A stretch of 64,000 nucleotides of DNA from Telmatactis stephensoni (lineage: Eukaryota > Cnidaria > Anthozoa > Actiniaria > Isophelliidae), in assembly GCA_029948255.1 (NCBI GenBank), contig JALIZF010001683.1, positions 372,001 to 436,000 of the forward strand, given 5' to 3'. The translations under genes were made by a program, and so were the position numbers. The notes below the pieces were generated by a model. The model ran no database searches. It saw nothing but the letters and a program-made list of their open reading frames with translations, and was not told where the DNA came from. Each line of letters starts with the position of its first letter. Position 1 is the stretch's first letter. Shown piece after piece: positions 63,401 through 64,000 of this stretch.

Positions 63401-63787
63401 ATTCTCACAAGTGGAGTCTCATTTACGCGGGAAAATCTATGTAGCAAGGCCGTCTATTTTTGGTCGTCTCGTCTTTAGCTGGACGGCTAAGCCGTCTGCC
63501 AAAATAAGGTCGACGATAAGGGCATTGTTTTGGTGCCCTTATCGTCCCTTTAGGACGCCTTACGAACCTAAGGTCGTCTAGACGTCTTGGCCGTCTCTAC
63601 TAGTATAAAGACGGCCATAATGACTCTGTGTTTAATTCGTGTAGTGGTGTCTACAAGCTCTGCGCAGGATTCCCGTAACTATCCTGTCATTGTTGCCATG
63701 GATTTCCTGAGTACATTGTTTATGATAAGCAAAACCACTTATCGCATGAGAGATGGTATACGAGAAGCAAGCAACACTCTAGTCAAG
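45052..63787 (+). CDS. Flavin amine oxidase/FAD-dependent oxidoreductase, 5' exons
   Basis: Four exons at 45052-45354, 51912-52079, 53462-53564 and 63645-63787 have AG/GT borders and phases 0, 0, 1, 0 that join in frame into 239 residues. The gene continues past the window. The N-terminus has the dinucleotide-binding motif IAVIGSGIAGLSSGWLL followed by an acidic strand end (HLYEKY), as in FAD-dependent amine oxidases. The closest family I know is the predicted NAD/FAD-binding oxidoreductases of the COG2907 type; the region SSAQDSRNYPVIVAMDFL and RMRDGIREASNTLVK fits the matching part of that family. Substrate unknown. The introns are 6.6, 1.4 and 10.1 kb and hold several inserted elements, including an 8-kb transposon. 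An unseen short exon between 45355 and 51911 is possible. Confidence 0.8.
45905..46101. mobile_element. Short CAGGGACGGCGGAGC-ended MITE
   Basis: Ends CAGGGACGGCGGAGC and GCTCCGCCGTCCCTT, with the 5-bp duplication CACTG at 45900-45904 and 46102-46106. The inside holds a long C-run. CAGGG ends resemble hAT elements, though hAT elements usually make 8-bp duplications. A relative lies at 60897-61035. Confidence 0.75.
46107..47206. other. Intron sequence of the amine oxidase gene
   Basis: Very AT-rich, with no exon or element border that I can support. Confidence 0.5.
47207..49953. mobile_element. 2.7-kb element with about 600-bp inverted arms
   Basis: The left arm (about 47207-47815) is nearly the exact reverse complement of the right arm (about 49345-49953), so the same 63-codon frame appears on both strands (47457-47648 and 49519-49710). 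The motif TACTTCCAGT or a close variant occurs four times in each arm, as subterminal repeats do. The 1.5-kb middle has a tandem duplication of about 130 bases (GAATTCCCGTTC at 48791 and 48919). No transposase is seen. No target duplication is clear. Confidence 0.78.
50638..51464. mobile_element. 827-bp TTAA-flanked inverted-repeat element
   Basis: Ends GGTGACTGACTACGTTGGC and GCCAACGTAGTCAGTCACC, both flanked by TTAA (50634-50637 and 51465-51468). This is the pattern of non-autonomous piggyBac or Kolobok elements. The first six bases (GGTGAC) are shared with the short element at 13931. No protein is encoded. Confidence 0.83.
52107..52432. mobile_element. 326-bp MITE with GGGTGCTTTCC ends
   Basis: GGGTGCTTTCCATTTGTCAA and its reverse complement stand at the ends, flanked by TAG (52104-52106 and 52433-52435). 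Each end is followed inwards by a poly-A or poly-T run. It lies just after the 51912-52079 exon. Confidence 0.8.
52742..52936. mobile_element. Relative of the GGCGCTGTTACAC MITE, degenerate
   Basis: The left end GGGCGCTGTTACACGGTGC matches the element at 42324. The right end (CACCGTGTACGC) is only partly preserved. Further GTTGCGCGCAAC motifs follow to about 53340, perhaps another copy. Confidence 0.5.
53966..54134. mobile_element. 169-bp MITE with AGCCTGGTTTTCAC ends
   Basis: Ends AGCCTGGTTTTCACTT and AAGTGAAAACCAGGCT extend inwards as a palindrome of about 57 bases per arm through AGAAGCGGAAGCAACATACG. TAA flanks both sides (53963-53965 and 54135-54137), as in PIF/Harbinger elements. Confidence 0.82.
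54370..54755. mobile_element. Foldback MITE, copy 3
   Basis: Same family as 11782 and 32650 but outside the duplicated region, so an independent insertion. It ends 20 bases before the 8-kb transposon. Confidence 0.72.
54804..55145. repeat. Left terminal array of 15-bp repeats
   Basis: About 22 units of TCCGAGTTAATAATT and variants with TCAGACTTAATAATT or TCTGACTTAATAATT. The array is the inverse of the array at 62574-62795. It is probably the transposase-binding region of the left end. Confidence 0.92.
55273..59608 (+). CDS. Multidomain protein kinase carried by the transposon
   Basis: Four exons (55273-55284, 55625-55687, 56740-56857, 57474-59608) with AG/GT borders and matching phases encode about 775 residues. 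Residues 5-60 resemble a SAM domain (ILEMNGLGDI, then ITDVQYEKMGIAIG). Residues about 112-225 form an unrecognised domain starting VNIRVGWLHRM. Residues about 400-460 look Ig-like (C, W and GTYSVEV spacing). The kinase domain from about 498 has GSGTFGTVY, the lysine in VAVKVLK, HRDIKPAN near 626, DMG in place of DFG, and GTPQYMAPE. All catalytic residues are kept, so it is probably active on serine/threonine. No membrane segment is seen. The gene lies wholly between the transposon ends, opposite to the transposase. Its cellular role is unknown; it may be a captured host gene. Confidence 0.88.
56860..57473. repeat. TTA and GTT microsatellites in the last kinase intron
   Basis: TTA runs at about 57056-57129 and 57276-57392, then a GTT run to 57437. 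Open frames of isoleucine, leucine or asparagine here are artefacts. Confidence 0.93.
59609..60896. other. Space between the two transposon genes
   Basis: AT-rich sequence holding the 3' untranslated part of the kinase gene. No further exon or convincing gene is seen. Confidence 0.55.
60897..61035. mobile_element. 139-bp CAGGGGCGGCGCAGA-ended MITE inside the transposon
   Basis: Ends CAGGGGCGGCGCAGA and TCTGCGCCGCCTCTG with a 5-bp duplication CTTTC (60892-60896 and 61036-61040). It contains a long G-run. Same family as 45905-46101. Confidence 0.75.
61075..62232 (-). CDS. DDE transposase/integrase of the 8-kb transposon
   Basis: An intronless gene; the start is taken at MDRNDLVRNYFLQDYSNAE (62232). 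The frame stays open upstream to 62370, but that part is leucine- and cysteine-rich and not transposase-like. That gives about 385 residues. The N-terminal helix-turn-helix region includes SIRTVKRILQQLNLRR. The integrase core has the first aspartate in LWHIDGWDKL, the second in LRSDKGTENT, and the glutamate in NQRIESWWSKLRDGG. The rve-type integrase core domain found in many uncharacterised cnidarian and fish proteins is similar. It should bind the terminal arrays and cut and join the element ends. The frame is intact and all three catalytic residues are present, so the element may be active. Confidence 0.9.
   Translation of the reverse strand: MDRNDLVRNYFLQDYSNAEIVGFLALQHGIVVSIRTVKRILQQLNLRRARREESPIQSIINAILQELETGCGSFLGYRQLTQRLRQKYSLHVKRDSVMNYLRIIDPEGVERRKRRRLKRRRYVTPGPNFLWHIDGWDKLAPFGLYVHGAIDGYSRRILWLEVNSTNKNPKVVASHYLDTVEQLGGVPRRLRSDKGTENTAIGTMQQFFRWQHHDEFSASKSFLQGKSSANQRIESWWSKLRDGGGGWWINLFKDLRDSGIYKDGDNLMDECLKFCFLPVLRRELHLVAELWNTHNIQGQKRHEVEGGKPDIMFFMPEAYNTCNYLRTVDIEDVRVCRRLYTEKCVDFHENIEELVLLLKPDYEPPADASQALLLFTEIAELLESY
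62574..62795. repeat. Right terminal array of 15-bp repeats
   Basis: About 15 units of AACTCGGAAATTATT or AAGTCGGAAATTATT, the reverse complement of the left array. It is shorter than the left array (about 22 units). The repeat gives spurious open frames of isoleucine, serine and leucine. Confidence 0.92.
62826..63644. other. Intron sequence before the last visible amine oxidase exon
   Basis: GACG/CGTC-rich patches at about 63063-63100 and 63450-63610 are partly palindromic and may be a degraded MITE. Short inverted patches with GGGGCGGAGC occur near 62911 and 62957. No exon is seen. Confidence 0.5.
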
Positions 63788-64000
63788 GTATTTGTTATAT
63801 CAACTGGGGGGGGGACTCCACTGTAAAACGGTCGGCGGTATGCTCGTCGGAAATTTTTAAAAATACCCCTAAAAGATACCGGAAGTCTTTTAAGAAGGAT
63901 GTGGCTGGACGATTTTTAACCCCTAAGAGATACCAGCGATAACAAGTTATGAACATTATTATCAATGATGAACATAAAATTGAACAGTCGACACGCTTTT

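Overview
The window looks like a piece of a metazoan nuclear genome, most likely an anthozoan cnidarian such as a stony coral. The evidence is spliced genes with GT-AG introns, AT-rich intergenic DNA, rhodopsin-like receptor genes in a tandem cluster, and a very dense load of small inverted-repeat DNA transposons. Hammerhead-ribozyme retrozymes are also present; this element class is known from corals and other animals. The species call is inference; no search was possible.

Region 1 (1-39.9 kb) is an old head-to-tail segmental duplication of the 3' end of the proteasome-associated HEAT-repeat gene ECM29 (ECPAS/KIAA0368). In the first copy eleven consecutive exons (1231-15752) join with consistent phases down to the stop codon. 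A 10.5-kb intron of this copy holds a single-exon receptor gene (8689-9744). Two truncated receptor copies lie just upstream of it. The second copy (17503-39710) has lost several exons and looks like a decaying duplicate, although its last three exons are intact. It carries two more receptor genes (24170-25222 and 36426-37445). Insertions that are absent from the first copy interrupt the second: a hammerhead retrozyme array in a microsatellite (25.6-26.8 kb), and a degenerate Ty3/gypsy element (27452-32635). The gypsy element is itself invaded by a DNA element, which is invaded in turn by a MITE.

Region 2 (40-45 kb) holds no recognised gene. It contains a six-unit minisatellite and several MITE-like inverted-repeat elements.

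Region 3 (45-64 kb) is a flavin amine oxidase/FAD-dependent oxidoreductase gene whose four visible exons (45052-63787) are spread over 19 kb. Its introns are full of inserted elements.

The most remarkable of these is an 8,044-bp DNA transposon (54776-62819) in the third intron. It has a perfect 6-bp target-site duplication, and long inverted ends built from a 15-bp tandem repeat. It encodes a DDE transposase/integrase on the minus strand. On the plus strand it carries a complete four-exon gene for a multidomain protein kinase (SAM-like, unknown domain, Ig-like, kinase). The transposase, its ends and the kinase therefore appear to form one mobile unit. The ends and target duplication fit the IS3EU superfamily as I remember it.
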